Shown here one piece after another: positions 1 to 10,400 of a stretch of 27,614 bases of DNA. Origin of the DNA: a virus. The translations under genes and the position numbers were made by a program. Where the stretch lies: positions 1 through 27,614 of IMG/VR virus record IMGVR_UViG_3300042987_003668; one strand, given 5' to 3'. The notes below the pieces were generated by a model. That model saw only the letters and a program-made list of their open reading frames with translations. It was not told where the DNA came from and did no database searches. How positions within the stretch are numbered: the first letter of the stretch is position 1; each line of letters opens with the position of its first letter.

Positions 1-1529
1 ACATTGCGCTCAAATGATTTTCCACTGTTCATTGCAATGTCAAATAGAGATAACTTAAACACACCGGTTACAGCTGAAGGGGAACCAGAATCATAAACTA
101 TATCACGAACTCTAGCAGTACCTACTATATTACCTGTAACTGCACCACGAGTTGTAGTAAAGGTATCATAAAGATTAACTGAGCCATAATTTGTAATGTT
201 TAGAGCTGAAGTACTATTAGCAAATACATTAGCTACTAATGCATAACTACCAACAGTTGTATTAATTATATCTGTTGCAATTGAGCTAGTAACTCTAGCC
301 TTTGAAACGGGAATATATTGAGTAGCTAATCTCTCTACTTCATAACCTTGAATATAAGCTTTACCAGGCTCAATACCGATAGCTAGTTTTGCAGAATCTC
401 CATTTGAATCTGCAGAATAAACTCCGTTATTATAAGGTGGAGTTTCTACGTAAAGCCATGTAATTGCACCGTCTGTAGCAGAACCAGATGTATGTGTGGG
501 TGCTGTAGAACCCGTTGTAGAACCTGAAGCAGTTATTGCTAAGTATTTGTTATTACCATAAGTTATAACATCACCAACTAAAATATTTGCTTTACTAGCA
601 GACCATGTTCCACGATTATTATCTCTGTGTTCTCTTATTTGAATTCTAAATGGACGAACAGTGTAGTCTCCGGATTCATCATAAGTTCTTCTAGCAAGTG
701 TTTTTTCTAAAACAGAATAGTCAGTTCTATTAACTAAACTTTGTATAATACCATTTTCTATTCTAGATAGTTCTACAAAATCTTGATCTAGAACAGATGT
801 TAAAGATAACTTATCTAGAGTTAAACTAATCTTATATCTGTGCGCGCCCGGAGCATTCTCATTATAAGAACCTATAGCATTATCTACGAGAGTAGTATCA
901 TCTTCCTCTGTGATAAATTCTTCTGATACTGATAAACCAACTCTAAATGAAGGAGTATTGTCATACTTATCTAGTACAATAGTTTGTGCTTCAACTAATA
1001 CAAAATTATTTTGAATAAAATAAACACCTTGTTCAATAGATGCAATAGAACTTTTTGTAATTACATTTGAACTTGAGGTAACAAGAGTAGATGATGATCC
1101 AGCAATACTTAAAGTTTCTGTTGTAGTAAATTCTTTTGCGGTCGAACCAGCTTTTGTAAATTTTACAATTAGAGTTGGAACATCTGATCCCTCTGCAGGA
1201 ATTGCCTTAACAACTGTTGCCTGTACTCCAGTTGTTGCTCCAGTAACTATAATATTCCCAGTTGAGAATACTTCCTCTAGATCAACAGATGTTGTTTGTA
1301 GCTTTACTGCAGAAACTCTTGTGTCTATAGAAAGCTGACCAGGAATAACCATAGCGCCATTTTTAAATACATGGCGTCCAAATCTTTCAATTTGTTTTTG
1401 TAGAATAGTTTGAAGCTGAGTTAATTCTCTTGCCTGTACAGCAACCCCTGGTTTAAACAATATACGATGAAAGTTTTTAGTTTCATCGTAATCGTCATAA
1501 TATGGCTCTACGTTAAAATTTACAGTCAT
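1..1529 (-). CDS. DUF4815-type virion structural protein (partial, C-terminus beyond window)
   Basis: The frame is open from the ATG at 1529 to the left edge (509 codons) with no stop, so the C-terminus is missing. The N-terminus reads MTVNFNVEPYYDDYDETKNF, followed by HRILFKPGVAVQARELTQLQ and then IERFGRHVFKNGAMVIPGQ. I recognise this as the start of the DUF4815 family, large structural proteins found in marine T4-like phages. Its exact place in the virion is not known to me; position after gp8 suggests a baseplate- or fibre-associated part. It follows gp8 by 12 nt, with AAAGAGA before the ATG as a plausible ribosome binding site. Being last in this stretch of the operon, it is probably co-transcribed from the late promoter before gp8. 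Family assignment is fairly secure; function is inferred. Confidence 0.8.
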   Translation of the reverse strand, partial: MTVNFNVEPYYDDYDETKNFHRILFKPGVAVQARELTQLQTILQKQIERFGRHVFKNGAMVIPGQLSIDTRVSAVKLQTTSVDLEEVFSTGNIIVTGATTGVQATVVKAIPAEGSDVPTLIVKFTKAGSTAKEFTTTETLSIAGSSSTLVTSSSNVITKSSIASIEQGVYFIQNNFVLVEAQTIVLDKYDNTPSFRVGLSVSEEFITEEDDTTLVDNAIGSYNENAPGAHRYKISLTLDKLSLTSVLDQDFVELSRIENGIIQSLVNRTDYSVLEKTLARRTYDESGDYTVRPFRIQIREHRDNNRGTWSASKANILVGDVITYGNNKYLAITASGSTTGSTAPTHTSGSATDGAITWLYVETPPYNNGVYSADSNGDSAKLAIGIEPGKAYIQGYEVERLATQYIPVSKARVTSSIATDIINTTVGSYALVANVFANSTSALNITNYGSVNLYDTFTTTRGAVTGNIVGTARVRDIVYDSGSPSAVTGVFKLSLFDIAMNSGKSFERN

Positions 1530-1541
1530 TTTTTCTCTTTA

Positions 1542-2858
1542 TTAAAATTCTAGAATTACGTATAAAGATTCTACTTGATCGGTGGCTCTTGCGATTACAT
1601 TTCTATTATCTATATACATTATTTCACCGGAATTTTGTGCAACAGTTGCTGTTGCATTACCGGATATAGAACCTATACTACTTACTCCAACTGTAACAGT
1701 TTCACTATTAGTGATAGTTCTAAAGTTTGTAACAATATTTGCACCAGCATATCTATTTTGAACAAAATTTAATACACCAGAAACAGCGTCACCTGAATAG
1801 CTAACAACAATTGCATTAGAACCACCCGAGGTTTTGAATACTGTTCCTGGTAGTAGCAAACTAGTATTTGTTGGAGTACTAATTGTTAAATTACCATAAT
1901 TCTTCAAAGTTGTTGCGGTTGAAATTGTTGATGTTCCGTAATTAAATGGATCTTTAATCAAACCAATTTGTCTAAACTTTGTGTTATTTGGAATATCTGT
2001 ATCTGTTTGCTCTAATCTCACATTAACTAGAGCATAAATTGCACCAAGTTCATCTATAGAATCATATCCATGACCATCTGGTGGTGCAATAACTGGCTCT
2101 ATTATTGCATTACCTATTGAAGTAGTAATATTTGCAAATGAATAATTGTTACCAGGATTTATAACATTAACCAATGTTATATTACCGCTAGTTACGCGAA
2201 TATTTGCATTGGCACTTGTACCATCACCAATAATATTCAAAACTGTATTATCAGTTACAGAACCGTTATTTATATTTGCATTTACTATTCTATATGAATA
2301 AATTCCTTTTGCGTTTGCAGAATTTGTTGTAACGGATGTGTTACTCATTACTGGAAAGAAGCTAGTAGTGCCAAACTTCAAAATATTAGCTGTATCTGCA
2401 GTATACATGTACTTCCAAATATATCCATCAGATGTATTTACGATGTTATTTGCAGATTGTCCAGTACCTGTAGGTTCTACGGTCGAGGTAGTATTTGCAT
2501 TTCCTAGACATTTATAAACATTATAAGCAGAATTTAGTACTACGAATTGTGAAGAAAATAGATTTGAGGCTGAAACTGCGTCAGAATATGCAACATATCT
2601 CGTTCCAGAAGTCCAATTTCTTCTTGGAATTGCGTGAATTATATCTGCGGATGTTACTTTCTTTAGAGCAATAATATTATCCCAGATATCAATCTGGGCT
2701 CTATAAGTATCTAGTGGAGTATCGGGAGCTGACTCCGACGCCCAAGAATCGGGCTTTCCAACAAACATATACAGCGTTGTATTAGCAACTTCAGAGACAG
2801 CTTCAACAAACTGTCTTGCATTGTGTAATCTCATATCTTTTGTGATAATTGCAGCCAT
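1542..2858 (-). CDS. 8: Baseplate wedge protein gp8
   Basis: This is a structural subunit of the T4-type baseplate wedge (438 residues; T4 gp8 is 334). Matching blocks lie in the same order as in T4 gp8: LYMFVGKPDSWASE near residue 28 (T4 FITFGRSEPWSS), then a D-x-W segment and AIPRRNW near residue 76 (T4 VIPRRDW), VYKCLG near 113, DGYIWKYMYT near 143, and a C-terminal SGEIMYIDNRN...DQ (T4 SGEMIYMENR...DQ). The extra ~100 residues are an Asn/Thr-rich beta-type insertion in the middle. The ATG at 2858 has a good GGAGA Shine-Dalgarno, and a TATAAATA late promoter sits 26 nt before it, so gp8 can be expressed independently of the genes upstream. Confidence 0.9.
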   Translation of the reverse strand: MAAIITKDMRLHNARQFVEAVSEVANTTLYMFVGKPDSWASESAPDTPLDTYRAQIDIWDNIIALKKVTSADIIHAIPRRNWTSGTRYVAYSDAVSASNLFSSQFVVLNSAYNVYKCLGNANTTSTVEPTGTGQSANNIVNTSDGYIWKYMYTADTANILKFGTTSFFPVMSNTSVTTNSANAKGIYSYRIVNANINNGSVTDNTVLNIIGDGTSANANIRVTSGNITLVNVINPGNNYSFANITTSIGNAIIEPVIAPPDGHGYDSIDELGAIYALVNVRLEQTDTDIPNNTKFRQIGLIKDPFNYGTSTISTATTLKNYGNLTISTPTNTSLLLPGTVFKTSGGSNAIVVSYSGDAVSGVLNFVQNRYAGANIVTNFRTITNSETVTVGVSSIGSISGNATATVAQNSGEIMYIDNRNVIARATDQVESLYVILEF

Positions 2859-2884
2859 CTAAAATTCTCCAAAACTTTGTAATA

Positions 2885-2892
2885 TATTTATA
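2885..2892 (-). promoter_or_regulatory. T4-type late promoter (TATAAATA) before gp8
   Basis: The exact T4 late promoter octamer TATAAATA lies on the minus strand, abutting the gp7-like stop codon (2893-2895). With T4 spacing, transcription would start near 2879, giving a ~20-nt leader that contains the GGAGA ribosome binding site of gp8. T4 late promoters are read by RNA polymerase with gp55, gp33 and the sliding clamp; gp33 is encoded in this window. In an AT-rich genome the octamer also occurs by chance, but its position exactly in an intergenic gap supports function. Confidence 0.7.
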
Positions 2893-5025
2893 TTAACCGA
2901 TTACCGTTTCTAGCGGTCTTAATATTATGTTACCAATATTACCAGAAAATGTGGTACCGGTTACTATTAGATTGGCATTTGCCAACACATTTGATGATAC
3001 TAAAAGAAAATAATCTCTATAAGTACCGGCTGTTGATCTTGTAGGTGAGGTGTTGCTATAACCATTTGCAGCTAGAGTTACTCTAATACTACCTGCAGAA
3101 ACTTGTTTTATTTCGTATTGACAAAAATATGTCGTTTCATTTACTGCGGCTACTGTAGTTAGTTGGTTCAAATTTGCTGATGTCGCTGTTCCAATAGCAT
3201 TTCCGTTAGCAATTGTCCATCCTGAGCCCTTAGTCCAATTATTATCTACACTAAAAGTACTATTTAAAACAATATTTGATCCTGTTTTCTTAACAATATT
3301 TGGTGGAGGAAATAGAGAAAAATCATTTATTCTACTACCAATCAAATCTAAAGTAAGATCAGCAACATCATAAATGTGCATATCTGTGTAATCAAATTTG
3401 AAGTTCTCTAATGTTTTATAACTAGGACCTACTGTGTATTTTTCTAAATCTCTTGATGCTCTTAAACTTAAGACTATTTCTAGAGCAGTACTTACAGAAA
3501 CTCTATCAGATACAGCGATTTCAAGAACTTTTAATAGAATAACTATTACTGAATATACATCATGTGGTGATGAAACTGCAACTGCTGTGTCACCACCCTC
3601 TGTTGAACTTACATAAACCTCTCCAAAAAGTTCCATACCAGCTGGGTGCAAAATTTTCTTTACTAGATCACGCCAGTATACTGATTGTTGAGTTGTTCTA
3701 ATAACATAAGAATAATCTTGATAGTAATAACTATCTTGAATTTTTATTTGTTCATTAGTCTCACCCTCTTTACCAGATTTGGTTCCAAAATAACGACAAA
3801 TAGTACCTATATTGGCAGTTAAATTTGCCATTCTAGGATTAATTACTAAATTACCCGAACTACTTAAAAATGTATTTCCAACAACTGCGTAGGTAAATTT
3901 CTTCGATGATAATTTTTTTGTTAATGTTTGAATTCTAGAATTTGCAGCTATTGTGATATTTGCAATATCATTAGTATTCAAACCATGATCTGTGGATGTA
4001 TAAACAGTTACAATTCCATTTCCCGTGGTTAAATTACCAGTAAATTCGTATTGCCCAGTTTTGCTTTGTGTGGGTGTTGATGTTGTTATTGAAGTAACTG
4101 CAGTATAATTTGCACCAAAATTATCAACACCAATTCTTAAAATTGCTCCTCCACCATTAACTGCTGCTATTCTAGCACTATAATCTCCACCATCACCAAC
4201 TAGTATAATTGAATCATCTACAGCATAACCATAACCAACATCATTTATGATAACATCAGTTATTACTCCGGTAATTTTACCAGAGTCAATAATATCAATA
4301 TTACCGGTGTCGGAGTTAGCTTGTAGGAAGTCTACAGTTTCATTTATAATGAAATCTGTAGGTAAAGATTCAACATCAAATTCTACTTCATATATGCTTA
4401 AATTACCCTCGGTACCAAGTATACCCACTCTATCAATTACTCCACTAGATGCAGATGTAGCACCAGTTAAAGTATTTCCACCATAATTAAGTGAATCACT
4501 TCCTCCACTAATATCATAAATTTTTGCTGTTGTTCTTTCATACCATCTTCCATCAGATGATCTAAGCATGTCATCTTTTGGATAGTAGAAAATTATTTCA
4601 TCATCAAATAATAATCTAAAAAGTAATCTAATAGCAGCTTCAGAACCTTTAGATGCATAAAGAGAACCAATTCTTTTTGCTATAGCTCTTTTGCTCTCTA
4701 ATTGATCTATTCCACTAAAGGCAACTCTTGAATCTTCTGGATTTTGATCCGAGAAAATTGTTTTTGGTAAATCATAAGCAAATTCTTGTAGAAATTTATC
4801 TACGAAATCGTCTATAGTATCATCTATATCTTTATAAGAGCGAGAGTTTTGTAAAACATATTGTGCCTCTCCATCTTGTTCAAGGAACTCATAATATGCT
4901 TGCAAGAAAGATACAAAGGTTCTATAAGGACTATCGCTTGTAGGATCTGATGTATTAACTCGCAAAAACTCTGGTAATTGATCAACTACCAGAGATGAAA
5001 GTTTTTCTATTAATGTTGGGTTCAT
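2893..5025 (-). CDS. 7: Baseplate wedge protein gp7-like (short form)
   Basis: The 710-residue protein resembles the C-terminal third of T4 gp7 (1032 residues), the wedge initiator. Residues ~38-62 (FVSFLQAYYEFLEQDGEAQY) correspond to T4 FCEAYIQYLSDGYGTQY. Residues ~117-145 (IGSLYASKGSEAAIRLLFRL, then LFDDEIIFYYP) correspond to T4 YSTKGIEASYKFLFKVLYNEE. A later block (YVIRTTQQSVYWRDLVKKIL, then HPAGMELFGEVYV) matches T4 SRWKSDVIRFVHPVGFG. The N-terminal propeller-like part of T4 gp7 is absent. Instead the protein ends in a beta-rich segment (~605-710, starting NIVLNSTFSVDNNW) that looks like a carbohydrate-binding-type jelly roll. Its start overlaps the gp6 stop (ATGA), indicating translational coupling. 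The gp7 identity is supported by synteny 25-6-7-8, as in T4. Confidence 0.75.
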   Translation of the reverse strand: MNPTLIEKLSSLVVDQLPEFLRVNTSDPTSDSPYRTFVSFLQAYYEFLEQDGEAQYVLQNSRSYKDIDDTIDDFVDKFLQEFAYDLPKTIFSDQNPEDSRVAFSGIDQLESKRAIAKRIGSLYASKGSEAAIRLLFRLLFDDEIIFYYPKDDMLRSSDGRWYERTTAKIYDISGGSDSLNYGGNTLTGATSASSGVIDRVGILGTEGNLSIYEVEFDVESLPTDFIINETVDFLQANSDTGNIDIIDSGKITGVITDVIINDVGYGYAVDDSIILVGDGGDYSARIAAVNGGGAILRIGVDNFGANYTAVTSITTSTPTQSKTGQYEFTGNLTTGNGIVTVYTSTDHGLNTNDIANITIAANSRIQTLTKKLSSKKFTYAVVGNTFLSSSGNLVINPRMANLTANIGTICRYFGTKSGKEGETNEQIKIQDSYYYQDYSYVIRTTQQSVYWRDLVKKILHPAGMELFGEVYVSSTEGGDTAVAVSSPHDVYSVIVILLKVLEIAVSDRVSVSTALEIVLSLRASRDLEKYTVGPSYKTLENFKFDYTDMHIYDVADLTLDLIGSRINDFSLFPPPNIVKKTGSNIVLNSTFSVDNNWTKGSGWTIANGNAIGTATSANLNQLTTVAAVNETTYFCQYEIKQVSAGSIRVTLAANGYSNTSPTRSTAGTYRDYFLLVSSNVLANANLIVTGTTFSGNIGNIILRPLETVIG

Positions 5026-7079
5026 TTAGGTACCGCTTGCGTACTTATAGCAACTCCGGCTAATCTATTTGTTGAAATATTTGTTGAGTTGCTAGATAAT
5101 CTAATAATTTGATTTCTTGCAACAGTTAAATCTTGTGAATCTTTGGTTAATTTAAAATATAAACTAACATCCGTTTGATCTGCTAGGAAACCAGATACTA
5201 CAAGAGTATCAAGTTGAATTAAACCCGAATCATAAGAAACAAAACCAATATTATTATTTAATATAGTATTATCATTTGGATTATAAACAATTAATCTACC
5301 TCTATTTTCAGATGTTACGTCAAGTGTTCCGGAATCATTACCCGATGTTTCTGATATTACTGTAAACTTATAATCGCTGATTATATCAACAACATCATAA
5401 ACTCCGTCAGAAGATGAACCTGAAAAATCCATAGTTATGGATTCACCAGCAGTTAGGTGATGGGGTTCTTCAAATGTACATGTTATAACAACACCGGTTC
5501 TTCTATAGGAACCTGATAAGGATACTGTTGCATCATCAGCAATATCTCTAATTCTTGCAGGATATAAAGTTCCTAAAGAATTAAAATAAAACTTTGTTGA
5601 TGAAACTGAATGTTCTTCAATTTTATTTGCAATTTTAATTTTATTAGATAATCCAACTTCTAGAGTAGGTGTTAATCTTTTCTCTATAGTAACCTCTGTA
5701 GTATTACCCAAAATTGATGTTTTAGAATCATCTATTGCTGCTGTTAATTTTGATAGGGAGAAATCATCCCCAAAACTACCCAAATTAGTATTGAAATATG
5801 AATTTACTGCTGCTAGTACAGCAGTTTCAATATCAGCAGATCCTTCGTTTGTTGTATTTGGATTATATTTAACTGCAGTTGTAAAACACATATAAAATAC
5901 ATCTGGATCAATAAACTCAGGAGTTATTGCCATAACTCTTTTCTTTTTTATATCTGTTAGAATAGTATTTTTTCTTGTTGTAGTAAGATATTGAGCAGTC
6001 TTTGGTAGAACAGAAATAAACACTTTTCCATATTGAGGAGGATCATTATCTTCACCACCCCAAATAGAGACTGCATCGATATAATTATAATTTCTCTTCA
6101 AGAAACTTTCATAATCATATTTTGAAACTAATCTATTCTGAGCAGAAGCTGCTTTAGGAGCATTGAATCGTATTTCATCTATTGTTTCAGCTTCTTGTCC
6201 AGAGGTTGATTTTGTTTGTGTTGTTACTGTTACACCAGTGTAAGAACCTCCAGTTAGTGAACCAGAGATTGAAAAACTTTGAGATACTTTATCAGACACA
6301 TTAGCGTCTGTTCCAACTGTTACAAGATATTCTATAGTAACAGTATTACCTGTTGTTAGTTTATAACCTAGTACACCATCACCAAAATAAATTTGGTATT
6401 GATTATTTGTATTTTGTTCTAAGTAATAAACTTTACTCTCTTCAGTTATTTCAGTAATATCACCATCAAATTGTGTATAAACTGTACTTGTTGAACCTGA
6501 AGCCACATCCTGTACAGTTACTCTAATTGTTGTAGTATCTACATTTATATTTGGAATTATAAATTTTTCTGAAGGACCAGGAGTTGCTCCAACAGTAAAT
6601 TTATTGGAAATATAAGTGCCTTCATAAACATCCAATCCATCATAAGAATATTCTCCACCAACTGGTATAATTGTTGCTGGTTCTAAATTATAAAAAGTAT
6701 AAGAAGAACCATTTATAGTACTAGTAAATGCAGTAAATCTATCTATTAAAAGTGTTGATGGAGCTCCCGATACTCCTTCTACTAATAAATTAATTTTTGC
6801 TGAGGAAGAACGAATAGAACGAGGTGTATAATTTAAAAGTTTTGATAAAGAAACAACTGATTCTTTTTTAACAGCAGAATCTATGAACATTTCATTTAAT
6901 GCCATATTGGCATAAAAAGCATTATAATGTGTATTATAAGCTAAAATATCAAGAAGAATTGATAAACCAGAACCTTCAAAATCATAATCAGTAAATTCTG
7001 TTTGACTTTGAAGGTATGTTTTTAGATTTTGTTTTATCGTATCAAAATCTAATTCTGTAACTCTTAAACTATTTGCCAT
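5022..7079 (-). CDS. 6: Baseplate wedge protein gp6
   Basis: The 685-residue protein (T4 gp6 is 660) forms the inner ring and wedge of the baseplate. The N-terminus (LDFDTIKQNLKTYLQSQTEF, then DYDFEGSGLSILLDILAYNT, then HYNAFYANMALNEMFIDSA) is the hallmark of T4-type gp6 and the related baseplate J family. The next block (SVVSLSKLLNYTPRSIRSSS) is also typical. The central part is beta-rich, as expected for the family. The start overlaps the gp25 stop (TAATG) and its stop overlaps the gp7-like start (ATGA), so gp25, gp6 and gp7 are translationally coupled. Confidence 0.93.
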   Translation of the reverse strand: MANSLRVTELDFDTIKQNLKTYLQSQTEFTDYDFEGSGLSILLDILAYNTHYNAFYANMALNEMFIDSAVKKESVVSLSKLLNYTPRSIRSSSAKINLLVEGVSGAPSTLLIDRFTAFTSTINGSSYTFYNLEPATIIPVGGEYSYDGLDVYEGTYISNKFTVGATPGPSEKFIIPNINVDTTTIRVTVQDVASGSTSTVYTQFDGDITEITEESKVYYLEQNTNNQYQIYFGDGVLGYKLTTGNTVTIEYLVTVGTDANVSDKVSQSFSISGSLTGGSYTGVTVTTQTKSTSGQEAETIDEIRFNAPKAASAQNRLVSKYDYESFLKRNYNYIDAVSIWGGEDNDPPQYGKVFISVLPKTAQYLTTTRKNTILTDIKKKRVMAITPEFIDPDVFYMCFTTAVKYNPNTTNEGSADIETAVLAAVNSYFNTNLGSFGDDFSLSKLTAAIDDSKTSILGNTTEVTIEKRLTPTLEVGLSNKIKIANKIEEHSVSSTKFYFNSLGTLYPARIRDIADDATVSLSGSYRRTGVVITCTFEEPHHLTAGESITMDFSGSSSDGVYDVVDIISDYKFTVISETSGNDSGTLDVTSENRGRLIVYNPNDNTILNNNIGFVSYDSGLIQLDTLVVSGFLADQTDVSLYFKLTKDSQDLTVARNQIIRLSSNSTNISTNRLAGVAISTQAVPK

Positions 7080-7483
7080 TATCTCACTCTTGTTAGAAAG
7101 GTTGTAATTGATAGAGGTTTTTCACTGTTTACTGGTTTAAATTCTACAGTTATAGCAATCTCATTTGCATCATCTGTTTCTGCTATTCTAATGTCTAATA
7201 TTTGTGCTCTTGGTTCATATGTTACTATAGTTGTTTCAATACTTTTCTTTATTAACTCCGCTGTTATTGGAGTAAAATTTTCAAATAAAAGAGCAGCAGC
7301 TTGTGAACCTATTTCAGGGTGAAAAGGTCTTTCATAATTTTTAGTTAGAATAAGATTTTTAATTGCATTTTTAATTGCATCCTCGTCGAAGTGTTTATTT
7401 ACATCTCCGGTAACTGGATGGGCACCAAATGCAAGATTTAAATCTTTAAATGTTCTTACTTTTCTGTTTACTATAGTAGCCAT
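7079..7483 (-). CDS. 25: Baseplate wedge protein gp25
   Basis: At 134 residues it matches T4 gp25 (132) in length. It belongs to the GPW/gp25 family, the lysozyme-like-fold wedge protein that joins the sheath initiation ring to the baseplate in contractile tails. Visible marks are FKDLNLAFGAHPVTGDV near the N-terminus, the segment NYERPFHPEIGS (49-60), and the family-typical EPR motif at residues 90-92 followed by an Ile/Glu-rich strand. It ends in a TAATG overlap with gp6. Twelve nt separate it from the fibre gene upstream; no strong Shine-Dalgarno is visible there (the gap reads as an A/T run), so coupling to the fibre gene is likely. Confidence 0.93.
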   Translation of the reverse strand: MATIVNRKVRTFKDLNLAFGAHPVTGDVNKHFDEDAIKNAIKNLILTKNYERPFHPEIGSQAAALLFENFTPITAELIKKSIETTIVTYEPRAQILDIRIAETDDANEIAITVEFKPVNSEKPLSITTFLTRVR

Positions 7484-7495
7484 TTTTATTATTTA

Positions 7496-10400
7496 TTACT
7501 TTTTGGTAATTGTTTTTATTTCTTCTCTAAGTTCAGCTATTTGAGACATTAATTTATCATTAGCTAATTTCAAATCTTTAATAGATTCAACTAAAAGACC
7601 TACAAGATTTGGATAACTAATACCCAAATATTCATTTCCCGCATCTATTACCTCTGGTACATGTTCCTGCACTTCCTGTGCTATCATACCAATCTTTTTC
7701 TGACCGGTTTGTTTAAGTGTATAATGCACACCCCTTAAATTGCAAACAGTACTTAAAGCATTACTAATTGTAACAACATTTGATTTTAATCTCAGATCTG
7801 AAGCTGATATTACATCTCCAGTAGCATATATGTTACCTACTGAATATAATCCATAAGCACCTTCTCCATAAACACCATATATGCTATATCCAACGTAACC
7901 ATAAGAGCCAGTATTTGTATTAAATCCAGCTGCCCCAGCACCTGTAGGATTAGCTGTAGTACCATAAACTCCATAGCTGCTAGCAGATCCATAAACTCCA
8001 TACGCAGGAGCTGAACCATAAACACCATATGTGTTACCATAACCCATATAACCAAAAGATTGCTCACAAATACCATAAACTGCTATATTGCCACTTCCGG
8101 ATGTTTGACCTTGAACACCGATTGAGGCCCCGGAACTAACTTTTGTACCACCTTGACCTAATAATCCTATACCTTGATAAGCAGAATATCCAATGCTTCC
8201 AGATCCTTGATGTTCAGCTCTAACTGCAATATTTGATCCCGTGACACTACCGGTAACACTACCATAAAGTCCAACTGAAAATGCACTATTAGCTGATCCA
8301 CCCACTCCAAAAACACCATAACTAGTATCTGTACTTGAGAGATAATAACCTAAGTGTCCTGTTGATGTAGATCTTACATGTTGTCCAAAGACACCCGAGT
8401 TTGCTGAACCACCGGGTGTTAGTCCTGAAACTCCTCTAGATATTGAAACACCTTGGGATGGTCCAAAACCATAAACACCTTGATTTAAGTAACCTAACCA
8501 ACCTTGTCCAAGAGTAGTTAAGTTTGTACCATAAACTCCGACATTGGAATTTCCACTACTTGCTTGTCCCCAAACACCAATTGCTTGCCCACTACCTACT
8601 GAAGTTGTTCCACCTATACCATAAACACCCACACCATAATCAGATAATTCATAATTTACATAAGTTTGAATATTTTTAGTTGAATTTGTAACTTGTAATT
8701 TAGCTATAGGTGTTGTTTGTCCTATACCTACATTACCTGATGCATCTATACGCACTCTTTCTAAATTATTTGTAAAAAATCCCATTGGTACTGCTAATGG
8801 AGATTTTAAGCCTGTAGAATCAAAGCGTCCAAATACTTCTAAGCTAGTTGCATAATTGTGATTTAAAAATAATTTTGAACCACCACCAGAACCCCCTACG
8901 GGCCCAGCTTCAACAATTATAGCTTTAGTTCCACCAGGGGCAGTATAGGCAACATTACCTAAAGTAAAAGTACCATCAGATTGTAATCTCATACCTGTAT
9001 TTTCAGAACCTAACCAGCCAAATACAATATTAGCTAAACCAGACTTATCTAATCTTAGTTGTAAATCACCATTGGAAGCAGTACCAAATGCTGGGAATGT
9101 TCCAATATAAGCATTAGATGTTCCATCAGATTTAAGCAACGCTATCTGTGAAACCCCAGCTTCTTTTATTGTTAAGTGATGTGATGGTGTAGATGTTCCA
9201 ATTCCTACAGTTCCATCAGCAGCAACAACAAATGGAGTAGCATCTGGGTTTGTGCTATCTTCAACAAGAATAGCATTTCCAGAACCTCTTTGAGTTACTC
9301 TAAGTGCTGATACTGAAGAATTTACATCAATTATACCAGATTGTGTTAAAGTAACATTACCAAATACAGGAGAAGAATTTATTGTTACATTTTGATTAAC
9401 ATTTGGAGTAGTTACAGTTATTACTAATGAAGTACTTGATGGTGCTAATATAGCATTTGCTATTCCAGTTGCATCTCCGATTAAGGCAATATTGGCAACT
9501 GGTCTGTTTGTAACATTTGCATAATTATAATCTATTGGGGTAGATGTAGCAGAACTTAATCTACCCCACTGATTTACAGTGAATGTACCAACCGCAGTAC
9601 TATTACCATATGATCCGGAAGTTACACCTGTAGCTTGAAGTGTTATATTTGGTATTGCACCTTCACCAGTTAATCCTGAAATTATAACACCATTTCCACT
9701 TAACAAGTTTGCTACGTAAGGACCGGTTGTATAGGTACCTAGTACAACTGAATCTGGTTGAATAGTTGTGGTTATTGTTATAGTATTACTAGTTACATCT
9801 TGAAGAATGGCATTTGCAGAACCTGTCACATCACCTGTTAAGATAACATTGATTTGTGGATCTGGTTTGTTAACTATAGTCAACCAATCAGAACCAGCAC
9901 CACCAACACCAGGAATTTCTACGTTACTTACACTAGTAATTCTACCCCATTGATCTACTGAAAATACAGGAACAACATTTGATGCACCATATGTTTTTGC
10001 TGTTACACCTGTTGGAGATAGAGTGATATTTGGAACAGCACTTTCTCCGGTTAAACTAGTAAGTACTATACCGTTACCACTTAATAGATTTGCTACATAC
10101 GGTCCTACTGTATGAGTTCCAAGAGTAACAGAGTCAGCAGCTATTGTTGTTGCTATAGACAGCAAAGTGGTTGTTGGTGTTAGCAATGCATTTGCTGAAC
10201 CCGTTATAGTACCCGTTAATGCTATATTAGCAACTGGTCTGTTTGTAACATTTGCATAATTATAATCTATTGGAGTAGATGCTGCAGCAGTTAATCTACC
10301 CCACTGATTTACAGTGAATGTGCCAACTGCTGTACTATTACCATACGATGCGGCAGTAACACCTGTAGCAGATAATGTAATGTTTGGAACATTAGCCTCT

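Noticed and set aside
2267-2274. A second TATAAATA on the minus strand
   Set aside because: It is deep inside gp8 with no start codon near; probably chance in AT-rich DNA.
7484-7495. AATAAATA-like octamer before gp25
   Set aside because: It would start transcription almost at the gp25 ATG, leaving no leader.
7837-8076. 79-residue open frame inside the fibre gene
   Set aside because: A shadow of the GVYG repeats in another frame.
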